Positions 29,514-38,273 of a stretch of DNA of 40,446 nucleotides are shown here, in pieces. This DNA is from Albidovulum sp. (lineage in GTDB: Bacteria > Pseudomonadota > Alphaproteobacteria > Rhodobacterales > Rhodobacteraceae): positions 1 to 40,446 of the forward strand of contig WFVA01000031.1 of NCBI GenBank assembly GCA_015491895.1, read 5' to 3'. Below the pieces are notes generated by a model that searched no databases, was not told the DNA's origin, and was given only the letters and a program-made list of their open reading frames with translations. A program made the position numbers and the translations under genes. The first letter of the stretch is position 1; every line of letters starts with the position of its first letter.

Positions 29514-30449
29514 GTGAAGGCCAAAGCCCGCGATCCAGCCCTGGCCCTGCCCGTGGATTGCAGTCTTGATGAAACCTGTTTTGTCCAGAACTACCCGGAT
29601 CGCGATCCGGGCCCCGCGGCCGCCGATTACACCTGCGGCCCGCTCACCTACGATGGCCACAAGGGCACGGATTTCGCCCTGCCCGATCTGGCGGCGATGA
29701 GCGCCGGGGTGGATGTGCTCGCCGCCGCGCCCGGAATGGTGCGGGGCCTGCGCGACGGCATGGCGGATATCGCCCCAGGCAGCCCCGGCGCCCCCGATAT
29801 TGCCGGGCGGGAATGCGGCAACGGGGTGCGCATCGATCACGGCGGCGGCTGGGAAACGCAGTATTGCCACATGAAGCAGGGCTCGATCGCGGTGAGGAAG
29901 GGCCAGCGCGTGGCCGCGGGCACGCGGCTCGGACAGGTGGGCATGAGCGGCAAGGCCGAATTTCCCCATCTGCATTTCGCACTGCGCCACGCGGGGCGGA
30001 TCGTGGATCCCTTCCTCCCCAATGACGAGCCCAGCTGCACGCAGGCCCCCGCCGCAAGCCTCTGGAAGCCGCCGATCCCCTACCGCGCGGGCGGCATCCT
30101 GGGCGCCGGTTTCGCGCCCGGGCCGGTTACCTATGAGGCGGTGCTTGCCGGCAGCGCGCCCCGCCGCGCCAGACTCCCGGCCGACGCGCCCGCGCTCGTG
30201 CTCTGGGTGCATCTCTTCGGCCTGCGAAAGGGCGATCTGATCACGTTCGCGATTTCCGGCCCCGGCGGCCTCTCATTCAGGAGCAGCACGCCCGCCACGA
30301 AAGACACGGCGCGCATGATGCGCTTTTACGGCAAGCGGCTCGGCGATCGCGGGCGCTGGCCCGCGGGGGAGTATCGCGGGTTTGTCCGCCTCATGCGCGA
30401 CGGAAAAGAGATCGGCGCCGCAGAGATCCCGCTTCGGGTCGCCCCCTGA
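29514..30449 (+). CDS. M23 family metallopeptidase (LytM-type), probable 5' frameshift
   Basis: Zinc peptidase domain expected to cut peptidoglycan peptide bridges in the periplasm. The metal motifs are GHKGTDFA (HxxxD) and HLHFALR (HxH), with GNGVRIDHGGGWETQYCHMK between them. Several Cys (DCSLDETC, YTCG, ECG, SCTQ) suggest disulfides and export. However, this frame starts at a GTG without a ribosome-binding site and has no signal peptide. A signal-peptide-like frame (ATG 29432: MRKDQKPR... AGAGLLLLSLIMIAAS) runs just upstream in another frame. Dropping one C from the CCC at 29527-29529 would join the two. The C-terminal part (residues 180-311) is unassigned. The stop is 19 bp from the convergent OmpA-type gene. 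Confidence 0.82.
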   Translation: MKAKARDPALALPVDCSLDETCFVQNYPDRDPGPAAADYTCGPLTYDGHKGTDFALPDLAAMSAGVDVLAAAPGMVRGLRDGMADIAPGSPGAPDIAGRECGNGVRIDHGGGWETQYCHMKQGSIAVRKGQRVAAGTRLGQVGMSGKAEFPHLHFALRHAGRIVDPFLPNDEPSCTQAPAASLWKPPIPYRAGGILGAGFAPGPVTYEAVLAGSAPRRARLPADAPALVLWVHLFGLRKGDLITFAISGPGGLSFRSSTPATKDTARMMRFYGKRLGDRGRWPAGEYRGFVRLMRDGKEIGAAEIPLRVAP

Positions 30450-30468
30450 GCAGATCACCCCTTGGCAT

Positions 30469-32313
30469 TCACCGCTCGGTGAACTTGAGCTCGATGCGCC
30501 GGTTCTGCGCCCGTGCCTCGGGGGTATTGGCCGGGTTGACGGGCTGGTATTCGCCAAAGCCCGTGGCCGCGAGGCGCTCGGGCGGAATGCCGAATTCATC
30601 GATCATGTAGCGCACCACCGAAAGCGCGCGGCCCTGGCTGAGCTCCCAGTTATCCCGATAGCGGCCATTGCCGGAAAGGGGGATGTTGTCGGTATGGCCG
30701 TCCACCCGCACGATCCAGTCGATCTCCGGCGGGATCTCGTCGGTCACCTTCTTCAGGATCGCGGCCACCTTGGCGATCTCGCGTTTGCCCTCCTCCGAAA
30801 GCTCCACCGATGCGGGCTCGAACAGCACTTCGGAGGAAAAGACGAAGCGATCCCCCTCGATGCGCACCCCCTCCTGGCGCCCCAGCACATCGCGCAGACG
30901 GCCGAAGAATTCGGAGCGGTATTTCTCCAGATCCTGTTTTTCCTCCGCCAGCCGGCGCGCCTCCTCCTCGAGCCGCTTGCGCTCGGCCTCCTCAAGCGCA
31001 CGGCGGCGCTTTTCCTCCGCCGCCACCCGCGCCAGGGCGGCATTGAGCTGACTGCCGAGCGCCTTGATCTGAACGTTCGAGGCCTGATCGCGCGCGCGGG
31101 CCTCGTCAAGCACCGCCTGAAGCGAGGCGAGCTGGGTGCGCAGGGCGGCGATCTGCTGATTGAGAAGCGCGATCCGGCGCTGGCTTTCGGCCGATTTCGC
31201 CTGCTCCGCGCCCAGCGCCGATTGCGCCGCGGCGAGAAGCGCCGCCCGCTCCTCGGCCTTCGTGAGATTGTTTTTCGCCGTTTCCTCGGCGGCGCGCCTT
31301 GCCGCCAGCGCAACTGCAAGCTCTTCGCGCAGCCTTGCCCTTTCGGCCTCCCCCTTCTTCTCCGCCTCGGCAAGGCGGGCACGGGCAGCGGCAAGCGCTT
31401 CCTCGCTTGCTTCGGCCTCAAGCAGCGCGGCCGCGAGCTTCGCATCGAGATCCTCCTGTGCCGCGCGCGCGGCGGCCAGCAGGGTCAGCGTTTCCTCGGC
31501 GCGCCGGCGCTCCTCTTCAAGCGCGAGTGTCATCGCCGTAAGCTCCGTATCGGCATTCTTCAGCTTCTCGCGCAGCGCCTCGGCCGCCGCCGCCTCGGCG
31601 ATGCGCGCCCTTTCGGCTTCGGTGAGCTCTCGGGCGAGCTTCGAGCGCTCCGCCTCGATCGCACCTATCCGCGCCTCCTGCTCGCCCGAGCGGCGGCGCA
31701 GATCCGCGATCAGGGCTTCCAGCGCCTCCCGCCTGGCTGCGGCCAGACGCGCGGCTTCCTCGCCGGCGCCGATCTCCTCACGGGCGCGCGCCAGCGCCTG
31801 GCGCAGGTTTTCCCTTTCGCTCTCGAGCCCGGCCTTCGCCGCCTTCAGATCCTCAAGCGCCCCTTCGAGGCGGCGCCCCTGCGCAAGCGCCGTGTCGCGC
31901 TCGCTCAGAAGCCGCGCCACCCGGGATTCGAAATCGGTGATCTTCGCGGCCGCATCCGCCAGCGCCGCATCCTTCTGCCCGATCTCGGCGGTGAGGCGGG
32001 CGATCACCGCCTCCTTGGCGGCATTTTCGCTCTGTGCCGCGCTCAGGGTGGCGGTCAGCGCGCCCAGTTCCTCCTCCAGACGGTAGGCGCGCTGCTGCTC
32101 GAGCCCCAACGCATCGGCAAGCTCGGCGATCTCGCCATGGAGCTTGTCGAGTGCCTTGTCCTGCCCGGTGATGGTATCGCGCAGCATGCTCTGCACCACC
32201 ATGAAGATGGTGAGCACGAACATCAGCACCAGCAGCAGCGCCGTCATCGCATCGACGAACCCGGGCCAGATCGAAGCCTGAAAACGCTGCCCGGTGCGCC
32301 GGCTCAGAGCCAT
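30469..32313 (-). CDS. MotB/OmpA-like protein with long coiled coil (proton-channel partner)
   Basis: A 614-residue protein with a single N-terminal TM helix at about 19-41. The helix has a MotB-like acidic residue (D21 in GFVDAMTALLLVLMF). Residues about 50-466 are almost continuous charged heptad sequence rich in Ala, Glu, Arg and Leu. The C terminus (about 467-614) is an OmpA-type peptidoglycan-binding domain: LFEPASVELSEEG, VDGHTDNIPL, NWELSQGRALSVVRYM, and AQNRRIELK at the end. The topology implies periplasmic coil and wall binding. It pairs with the MotA/ExbB-like gene 3 bp upstream. This is not flagellar MotB: no flagellar genes are near and the coil is far longer. Function is unknown. 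Confidence 0.85.
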   Translation of the reverse strand: MALSRRTGQRFQASIWPGFVDAMTALLLVLMFVLTIFMVVQSMLRDTITGQDKALDKLHGEIAELADALGLEQQRAYRLEEELGALTATLSAAQSENAAKEAVIARLTAEIGQKDAALADAAAKITDFESRVARLLSERDTALAQGRRLEGALEDLKAAKAGLESERENLRQALARAREEIGAGEEAARLAAARREALEALIADLRRRSGEQEARIGAIEAERSKLARELTEAERARIAEAAAAEALREKLKNADTELTAMTLALEEERRRAEETLTLLAAARAAQEDLDAKLAAALLEAEASEEALAAARARLAEAEKKGEAERARLREELAVALAARRAAEETAKNNLTKAEERAALLAAAQSALGAEQAKSAESQRRIALLNQQIAALRTQLASLQAVLDEARARDQASNVQIKALGSQLNAALARVAAEEKRRRALEEAERKRLEEEARRLAEEKQDLEKYRSEFFGRLRDVLGRQEGVRIEGDRFVFSSEVLFEPASVELSEEGKREIAKVAAILKKVTDEIPPEIDWIVRVDGHTDNIPLSGNGRYRDNWELSQGRALSVVRYMIDEFGIPPERLAATGFGEYQPVNPANTPEARAQNRRIELKFTER

Positions 32314-32316
32314 GGC

Positions 32317-33492
32317 TCAGCCCTCCCGCCCGCTCTGGATGTGATCCGCATGATCGGGATCGCCGGTGGCCAGATGTCGGATGGCGCGCGTCAGCGCCGC
32401 GAGATCGCCGCGAAGCTCGATCATCGATTCCTGACGCCCGGCGGAGATTTCCTCGAGGATGCGCAGAAGCTGCACATCGATCGAGCGCAGCCGCATCCGG
32501 CTTTCCGCATCCACCTGCGCTTCGTTCTCTGCCAGTTTCGCGATCGCCGCGCCGAGGTTTTCTTCCCCCTCGGCCATATGGCCGAGCGCGGTTGCGATGC
32601 GTTCCATGGAATCGCTCTGGGCGGCGAGGCGATGGCGCGCATCGGCGATGCCCTTTCCCGCCTTGATGAGCGCCACGCCCGCCGCCGCATTGCCCGCCAT
32701 CGGCGAAACGCCGCTCTGTGTGCTCTCCACGCCCTCGATGAGCGCGGGCATCTCGCCCTGCGTGAAGCCGAAGCGGGTGATCGAGGAAAGCCATTCCTCG
32801 AGCTCGCGATAGAAGCGGTTCTGCCCGTGGCCGGCGAAGATCTCCAGCAGGCCCACCACGAGCGAGCCGGCCAGCCCCAGAAGCGAGGAGGAAAAGGCCG
32901 TGCCCATGCCGCCAAGCTGGGTTTCGAGCCCCGCCATCAGCCGGCTGAACACCTCCACTCCACCCTCCCCCTCCTGGGGCGCAAGCGCGCGGATGGTATC
33001 CACCAGCGCCGGCACGGTGGTGGCAAGGCCGTAGAAGGTGCCGAGGAGGCCGAGGAAGATCAGCAGGTTGGTGATGTATCGGGTGATTTCGCGCAGCTCG
33101 TCGATCCGCATGCCGACGGAATCGAGAATGCTGCGCGCCGAAGTGGCATCGATCTGCATCCTGTCGCCGCGCATCCGCAAGAGCGCCGCAAGGGGGGCCA
33201 TGAGGCGCGGCGGCGTGCGAAGATCGCCATCAAGGCGCTGGCGCGTCACCCTTTTGATCCAGCGGATCGAGGTGACAAGCTGGTAGAGCTGGCCGAAGCA
33301 GGCCAGCACCCCGATCACGAACACCCCGAGGATCACCCCGTTGAGCCAGAGATTGGCGGCGAATACCGGATAGAGCCTCGGATAGGCAAGATAGGCGCCC
33401 GCGCCCACCAGCCCGAGCACCACCAGCATCAGGAAGATCTGATTCCACGGCTGCGAGAAATGCGGCTCGGCCTCGCGATCCGGCTTGTCCAT
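32317..33492 (-). CDS. MotA/TolQ/ExbB-like proton channel protein
   Basis: A 391-residue inner-membrane protein with predicted TM helices near 17-36, 49-68, 140-165 and 194-219. The last two hold the MotA/TolQ/ExbB core (FLGLLGTFYGLATTV; GGMGTAFSSSLLGLAGSLVV). A hydrophilic C-terminal region of about 150 residues follows and is probably cytoplasmic and helical (ENEAQVDAESRMRLRSIDVQ). The start at 33492 has AGGAAA spaced 7 bases. The partner gene begins 3 bp after the stop. Together they probably form a proton-driven stator complex, by family analogy. The cellular job is not known. Confidence 0.87.
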   Translation of the reverse strand: MDKPDREAEPHFSQPWNQIFLMLVVLGLVGAGAYLAYPRLYPVFAANLWLNGVILGVFVIGVLACFGQLYQLVTSIRWIKRVTRQRLDGDLRTPPRLMAPLAALLRMRGDRMQIDATSARSILDSVGMRIDELREITRYITNLLIFLGLLGTFYGLATTVPALVDTIRALAPQEGEGGVEVFSRLMAGLETQLGGMGTAFSSSLLGLAGSLVVGLLEIFAGHGQNRFYRELEEWLSSITRFGFTQGEMPALIEGVESTQSGVSPMAGNAAAGVALIKAGKGIADARHRLAAQSDSMERIATALGHMAEGEENLGAAIAKLAENEAQVDAESRMRLRSIDVQLLRILEEISAGRQESMIELRGDLAALTRAIRHLATGDPDHADHIQSGREG

Positions 33493-33563
33493 ATTCGGTT
33501 TCCTGAGCCCGTTATCCTTGCTCCGGCGAGGATAGCTTCCCGCGGCGGGCAAGCCAACAGCGA

Positions 33564-34118
33564 TTATGCGCGCCTCTTGCCCCGGCAGAGGGCCTTCACC
33601 CGCTCCTCGAGCGCAAACAGGCCGGCATCTTCGAGCCCGAGTTCGCGCAGACGGGCCGCCGTATTGGCGAGATATTCGGCATTGGGCCCGCGTGAGCCGC
33701 GCGCGCGGGCGATGATTTCGGCCGCCCGTTCGGGGGGAAGCCGGCCGCTGTATTGCTCATGGGCGCGGTTCACCACATAGGTGAGCGCATCGCACCGCTC
33801 ACCGCCCTCAAGGGCGATTTTCACGATGGCTTCCTCATAGGCATAGGAAATCAGCTCGCGCGCGCGCAGGTAGGCCAGCACCTCTTCGTGATCTTCCGGC
33901 CGCACGCGAAAGGCCACGCCCTCGCATTCTCCCCCCGCCTCGCGATCGAGCGCCAGCACGAGCCCAGGCGCCTCCCGCGTGCCCCGGTAATGCCATGACC
34001 ACATGAAGAAGCCGCGCCGGTAGCCCGAGAGGCGCGCGATCCTGCGCTCGGCATGGGGAAATCCCGGATCCCACATGAGCGAACCGTAGCCGAAGATCCA
34101 GAGCGGCGTTTCCTGCAT
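33564..34118 (-). CDS. ChaC-like glutathione-specific gamma-glutamylcyclotransferase
   Basis: Predicted to degrade glutathione to 5-oxoproline and Cys-Gly in the cytoplasm. The 184-residue protein has the substrate-binding FGYGSLMWDPGF, a conserved Glu region AYEEAIVKIALEGG, and the C-terminal GSRGPNAEYLANTAARLREL typical of ChaC. The start at 34118 has AAAGGG upstream. It lies 71 bp before the MotA-like gene on the same strand and may lead that transcript. It is divergent from the DUF2125 gene. Confidence 0.9.
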   Translation of the reverse strand: MQETPLWIFGYGSLMWDPGFPHAERRIARLSGYRRGFFMWSWHYRGTREAPGLVLALDREAGGECEGVAFRVRPEDHEEVLAYLRARELISYAYEEAIVKIALEGGERCDALTYVVNRAHEQYSGRLPPERAAEIIARARGSRGPNAEYLANTAARLRELGLEDAGLFALEERVKALCRGKRRA

Positions 34119-34183
34119 TGACTGGCCCTTTCCTGCCCGCCCCTGTAAACAACACAACGGATATCGAGGAAAGGGCGTTCGCG

Positions 34184-35185
34184 ATGCGCAGGCTGATTTA
34201 TCTGGTGCTGGTGGCGGCGGTTCTGTTCACCGGCTACTGGTTCGTGGTGGCGGCGGTGCACAAGATCGGGCTGCAGAAATGGTTCGAGGCGCGGCGCGGC
34301 GAGGGCTGGGTGGCGGAATACGGCGATATTTCCGTCAGTGGCTTTCCCTTGCGCTTCGAAACCGAGATCACCGGGATCGAGCTTGCCGATATCCGCTCCG
34401 GGCTGGCCTGGAGCGCGCCCTGGTTTCGCTTCACCTCTCAGAGTTGGCGCCCGGCCCATGTGCGGGCCTATTGGCCGCGCCGCCAGCTCTTCGCCACACC
34501 GGAGGGCAAGCTCACCATCGGGAGCGATACCATGCAGGGCCTGCTTGGCTTTGATGCCGCCCCCTCGCTGCCGCTGCGCCGGGCGGCGGTGGATCTCGGC
34601 AATCTCTCCATCGCCTCCACCGCCGGCTGGAAGGCCGACATGAAAGGCGCGAAGCTTTTGGTGGAGCGCACCCCCGATGAAACGCCCACCTATATCCTCA
34701 ATCTCGATGCGCAATCGCTCTCGCCCGCGCTCGAGATCTTCCGGGTGCGCGATCCGGCCAATCTCCTGCCAGATGCCTTCGAAAGCTTTACCCTGAAAAG
34801 CCGCCTCGCCTTCGATGCCCCGTGGGACAGATACGCCATCGAGCGCCGTCGCCCCCAGCCGCGCGCGATCCGCCTTGAGATCCTGAAGGCGAAATGGGGC
34901 ATTCTCGATATCTGGGCCGCCGGGCGGATCAGGGTGGATGAAGAAGGCTGGCCCACGGGCGAGCTTTCGCTCAAGGTGAAGAACTGGCGCGAGCTTCTCG
35001 ACATCGCCTCCGCCTCGGGCTGGATCCCCGCAAGCGCCCTGCCCGATATAGAAAAGGGGCTTTCCCTTCTTTCCGCCGTTACCGGCAATCCGAAATCGAT
35101 CGATACCACCCTGCGCTTCGCCGGGCGCAAGATCTGGATCGGCCCGCTGCCGGTGGGCGATGCCCCCCGGATCAGGCTCCGCTGA
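34184..35185 (+). CDS. DUF2125 domain-containing envelope protein
   Basis: A 333-residue protein of a family common in alphaproteobacteria, role unknown. It has an N-terminal TM or uncleaved signal helix (about 4-24, LIYLVLVAAVLFTGYWFVV), then a long beta-rich periplasmic part with VSGFPLRFETEITGIEL near residue 50. The latter is a family hallmark. GAGGAAAGG lies before the ATG at 34184. The stop codon lies inside an 11-bp hairpin (35165-35192). Confidence 0.85.
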   Translation: MRRLIYLVLVAAVLFTGYWFVVAAVHKIGLQKWFEARRGEGWVAEYGDISVSGFPLRFETEITGIELADIRSGLAWSAPWFRFTSQSWRPAHVRAYWPRRQLFATPEGKLTIGSDTMQGLLGFDAAPSLPLRRAAVDLGNLSIASTAGWKADMKGAKLLVERTPDETPTYILNLDAQSLSPALEIFRVRDPANLLPDAFESFTLKSRLAFDAPWDRYAIERRRPQPRAIRLEILKAKWGILDIWAAGRIRVDEEGWPTGELSLKVKNWRELLDIASASGWIPASALPDIEKGLSLLSAVTGNPKSIDTTLRFAGRKIWIGPLPVGDAPRIRLR

Positions 35186-35192
35186 TCCGGGG
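35165..35192 (+). terminator. Hairpin spanning the DUF2125 stop codon
   Basis: A perfect 11-bp stem, CCCCGGATCAG (35165-35175) with 35182-35192, closes a 6-base loop. The TGA stop (35183-35185) is in the right arm. No T-run follows, so it may stabilise the 3' end or assist termination between the convergent genes. Confidence 0.55.
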
Positions 35193-35243
35193 CTATCCGG
35201 GCCTGCTGCCAGTTTCTCCCCGCTGCGCCGCGCCGAAAGCGCC

Positions 35244-36182
35244 TCAGCGGCAGTAGGAACGGCCCCTGTAGCGGGCGACGTCGAAATGGAAATGATCGCG
35301 GTGGAAGCGGTTGGCATCGGGGCCGAGCACGGTGCCGAAGGGGCCGCAGGCGGCGCGGTGCATGCGGCGCAGGATCTTGCCTTTCACCGGATCGCGCCAG
35401 TCTTTCAGCACCGAGATCGTCATGCCGTTCTTCAGGGTTATCGCGCCGATGTCGATCGCCTTGCCCCTGGCGTGCTCGCTCAGCTTGGCGCCGGGCTGGC
35501 TGTTGCGTGTGCGACAGGCATAGCTCGCCATCACCCGCATCGATGAAATGCCGCCCCCAAGCCGCCCCACCGCCGGGCGCGCGCCCTTGCGGATCCAGCT
35601 TTTCAGCGCCTTCGCCGCCTTGCAATCGAGCACGGCGGACTGGCTGAGGCGCACCCCGTCGATCGAGATGACGCGCACCGGCCTGGCGATCCGGCAGCCC
35701 GCAAGCCGGCCGCGGATCGGCGAGACGCGCTGGCCGATGATGCCGCGATCCCCGCAGACCGCCCCCTGCCGCCCGCTGGCGGTAATGGGCGCGGGCGTTC
35801 TGCGCGGGGCTGGGGCGGGCGCGGGGGAAGCGGTGCGCGCCACGGCCGGGCGCAGCCGCGCAATGCCCTGTGGGCGCGGATGCGGGCGCAAGGAGCGCTT
35901 CACGCCGGGAAGGGAGGCGATCAGCACCACCCGATCCGGGCGCACAGGCGCGCCTGCGGGTGCGCGGGCGGCACGCTCACCGTGGCGCAGGCGCGGGCGA
36001 AGCGAACGCTTCACACCCGGCGCCGAGGTGATGATGATCGCGCGATCGGGCAGCGGATCGGCAGCGGCGGCCTCGGCGAGGGCGGGCCTTGGCTTCGGGT
36101 AGGGCGTTCGTGCGGGCGCTTCGGCCCATGCGGGCAAGGCAAGCGCAAGCCCGAGAACGATTGCCGTCGCCCTCTGCATCAT
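35244..36182 (-). CDS. Extensin-like family protein (peptidoglycan-acting, secreted)
   Basis: Secreted protein of 312 residues. Signal peptide is residues 1-20 ([20 protein letters not shown]). A Pro/Arg/Ala-rich linker (about 21-135) contains two copies of a 21-residue unit with PGVKRSLRP (46-66 and 83-103). The C-terminal extensin-like domain (about 140-312) resembles M15/VanY-type folds: SEHARGKAIDIGAI and HRDHFHFDVARYRG supply probable metal ligands. It has several Cys. The ATG overlaps the tyrA stop (ATGA), so it is the last gene of the hisC-tyrA operon. A cell-wall hydrolase role is inferred. Confidence 0.88.
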   Translation of the reverse strand: MMQRATAIVLGLALALPAWAEAPARTPYPKPRPALAEAAAADPLPDRAIIITSAPGVKRSLRPRLRHGERAARAPAGAPVRPDRVVLIASLPGVKRSLRPHPRPQGIARLRPAVARTASPAPAPAPRRTPAPITASGRQGAVCGDRGIIGQRVSPIRGRLAGCRIARPVRVISIDGVRLSQSAVLDCKAAKALKSWIRKGARPAVGRLGGGISSMRVMASYACRTRNSQPGAKLSEHARGKAIDIGAITLKNGMTISVLKDWRDPVKGKILRRMHRAACGPFGTVLGPDANRFHRDHFHFDVARYRGRSYCR

Positions 36183-37153
36183 TCCCCGGCCTCCTCCTTC
36201 GCCACCCGCCCGAAATCGGGGGCGGGCGTATCCTGCCCCGCCTCGATGATGCCGCGGCGGATGGCGCGGGTGCGGGTGAAATAATCGTGCAGATGCGCGC
36301 CGTCACCCTGCCTGATCGCACGCTGAAGCGCGAAGAGCTCTTCGGTGAAACGGCCGAGGATCTCGAGCGTCGCATCCTTGTTGGAGAGGAACACATCGCG
36401 CCACATGGTAGGATCGGAAGCGGCGATGCGGGTGAAATCGCGAAAGCCGGCGGCGGAATACTTGATCACCTCGCTGTCGGTCACCCGGCGCAGATCATCG
36501 GCCACGCCCACCATCGTATAGGCAATGAGATGGGGCGCGTGGCTGGTGACGGCGAGCACCAGATCGTGGTGATCCGCATCCATCACATCCACATGCGCGC
36601 CCATGCCCTCCCAGAGCGCGCGCAGGCGGGCAAGGGCCTCGGCATCGGGCTCGCCATCGGGCACGAGGATGCACCAGCGGTTGTCAAACAGCGTGGCAAA
36701 GCCCGCGCGCGGCCCGGATTGCTCGGTGCCGGCGAGGGGGTGGGCGGGGATGAAATGCACGCCCTCGGGGATATGCGGACGCACCGCCTCGATCACCGCG
36801 CGCTTCACCGAGCCCACATCGGAAACCGTCGCGCCCCGCTTCAGATGCGGCGCGATCTCTTCGGCCACCTGCCCCATGGCGCCCACCGGCACGCAGAGCA
36901 CCACCAGATCGGCGCCCTCCACCGCCTCGGCAGCACTGTCGCAGACGCGATCACAAAGCCCGATCTCGCGCGCCGTTTCGCGGGTTTCGCGCGAGCGCGC
37001 ATAGCCGGTGACCTCCCCTGCAAGCCCGCCGCGCTTCATCGCCCAGAACATGGAAGAGGCAATCAGCCCGAGGCCGATCAGCGCCACCCGGTCATAGATC
37101 GGCTTTTCGATCTTCTTGATCGTTTCGCTCTTTTCTTCGCCCTTGTCGCTCAT
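36179..37153 (-). CDS. tyrA: Prephenate/arogenate dehydrogenase
   Basis: NAD(P)-dependent oxidative decarboxylase of tyrosine synthesis (324 residues). The Rossmann motif is GLGLIASS, with Ala in the third Gly position (GxGxxA), which often goes with NADP use. Further family motifs are [14 protein letters not shown] and ILVPDGEPD. The all-helical C-terminal half has [10 protein letters not shown]. There is no chorismate mutase or ACT domain. It overlaps hisC by 4 bp (ATGA) and the extensin gene downstream by 4 bp. Pairing with hisC is common in alphaproteobacteria, where the HisC-type enzyme may also serve as the aromatic aminotransferase. Confidence 0.92.
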   Translation of the reverse strand: MSDKGEEKSETIKKIEKPIYDRVALIGLGLIASSMFWAMKRGGLAGEVTGYARSRETRETAREIGLCDRVCDSAAEAVEGADLVVLCVPVGAMGQVAEEIAPHLKRGATVSDVGSVKRAVIEAVRPHIPEGVHFIPAHPLAGTEQSGPRAGFATLFDNRWCILVPDGEPDAEALARLRALWEGMGAHVDVMDADHHDLVLAVTSHAPHLIAYTMVGVADDLRRVTDSEVIKYSAAGFRDFTRIAASDPTMWRDVFLSNKDATLEILGRFTEELFALQRAIRQGDGAHLHDYFTRTRAIRRGIIEAGQDTPAPDFGRVAKEEAGE

Positions 37154-38256
37154 CTGCTCCCCCCTGCCCTCTCGCGCCGGAACTGCGCCACCGCATGGGC
37201 CACGCGCCGGCAGGCGGCCTCATCGCCGATGGTGATGCGCAGCGCCTGCGGCAGCTTGTAGCCCGCCACCCGGCGCACGATCAGCCCCTCCGATTTCAGA
37301 TGCGCATCGCAGGCCTCGGCCTCCTCGGGGCTTTCGAACCGCGCGAGGATGAAATTGGCGCTTGATTGATCCACCTCCACCCCCTCGCCGCGCAGCGCAT
37401 CGGTGAGCCATGCGCGCAGGCGGGCGTTTTCCTTCCGGCAACGCGCCACATGCGCCCGATCGCGCACCGCCGCCTCGGCCGCATCCTGCTGGGCCTGCGA
37501 AAGGTTGAAGGGGCCGCGGATGCGGTTGAGCACATCGATCACATGCGCCGGACCGTAGCCCCAGCCGATCCTGAGCCCCCCGAGGCCGTGGATCTTGGAG
37601 AACGTGCGCGTCATCACCACGTTTTCGCGCGCCTCGACGAAGGACGCGCCCCCATCGAAGCCTTCCACATATTCCGCGTAAGCGCCATCGAGCACCAGAA
37701 GCACCTCCGGCGGCAGGCCATCGGCAAGGCGGGTGATCTCCTGCCCGCCGATCATGGTGCCCGTCGGATTGCCCGGATTGGCGATGAACACGATGCGCGT
37801 GCGCTCGCTGCAGGCCTCGAGAATCGCTTCCACGTCCACCACACGCCCGCGCTCGGGCACCTCGACCGGCGCGGCCCCGGCGGCGCGCGCCAGGATCGGA
37901 TACATGGCAAAGCCGTGCTCGGTGTGGATCACCTCATCGCCCGGCCCGGCATAGGCCTGACAGAGGAAGGTGAGGATCTCGTCGGAGCCCGCTCCGCAGA
38001 TGATGCGGGCGGGATCGAGCCCGTGCACCTCGCCGATCGCGGCGCGCAGGGCGGCGTGATCGCTCGAGGGGTAGCGGTGCAGCTGATGCGCCGCATCGCG
38101 GCAGGCCTTCACCGCCGCCTCGCTCGGGCCGAAAGGGTTTTCATTGGAGGAGAGCTTGATCACCTCCGCCTTCCCCTCGATCCGGCTCTCGCCCCCCACA
38201 TAGGGCGCGATATCCAATATGCCCGGCTGCGGGCGCGGGCGCGTTGGGCTGTTCAT
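37150..38256 (-). CDS. hisC: Histidinol-phosphate aminotransferase
   Basis: PLP class I/II aminotransferase (368 residues). Motifs are [14 protein letters not shown] near the start, [28 protein letters not shown], the PLP Lys in [17 protein letters not shown] and the C-terminal LRITIGD. It is expected to make histidinol phosphate; next to tyrA it could also transaminate prephenate or aromatic keto acids. It starts 17 bp after the UPF0114 gene and overlaps tyrA by 4 bp. Confidence 0.93.
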   Translation of the reverse strand: MNSPTRPRPQPGILDIAPYVGGESRIEGKAEVIKLSSNENPFGPSEAAVKACRDAAHQLHRYPSSDHAALRAAIGEVHGLDPARIICGAGSDEILTFLCQAYAGPGDEVIHTEHGFAMYPILARAAGAAPVEVPERGRVVDVEAILEACSERTRIVFIANPGNPTGTMIGGQEITRLADGLPPEVLLVLDGAYAEYVEGFDGGASFVEARENVVMTRTFSKIHGLGGLRIGWGYGPAHVIDVLNRIRGPFNLSQAQQDAAEAAVRDRAHVARCRKENARLRAWLTDALRGEGVEVDQSSANFILARFESPEEAEACDAHLKSEGLIVRRVAGYKLPQALRITIGDEAACRRVAHAVAQFRRERAGGSR

Positions 38257-38273
38257 CCGCTCATCCCCGCCAC

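Noticed and set aside
30469-33492. Zorya anti-phage system
   Set aside because: Only ZorA/ZorB-like channel partners exist. No ZorC, ZorD helicase or ZorE nuclease is nearby, and the coil arrangement differs.
30382-33780. A 3.4-kb open frame on the + strand opposite the MotAB-like pair
   Set aside because: It is antisense to two genes with clear domains. Its product is a His/Arg/Gly-rich low-complexity chain, the usual artefact of high-GC codon phase.
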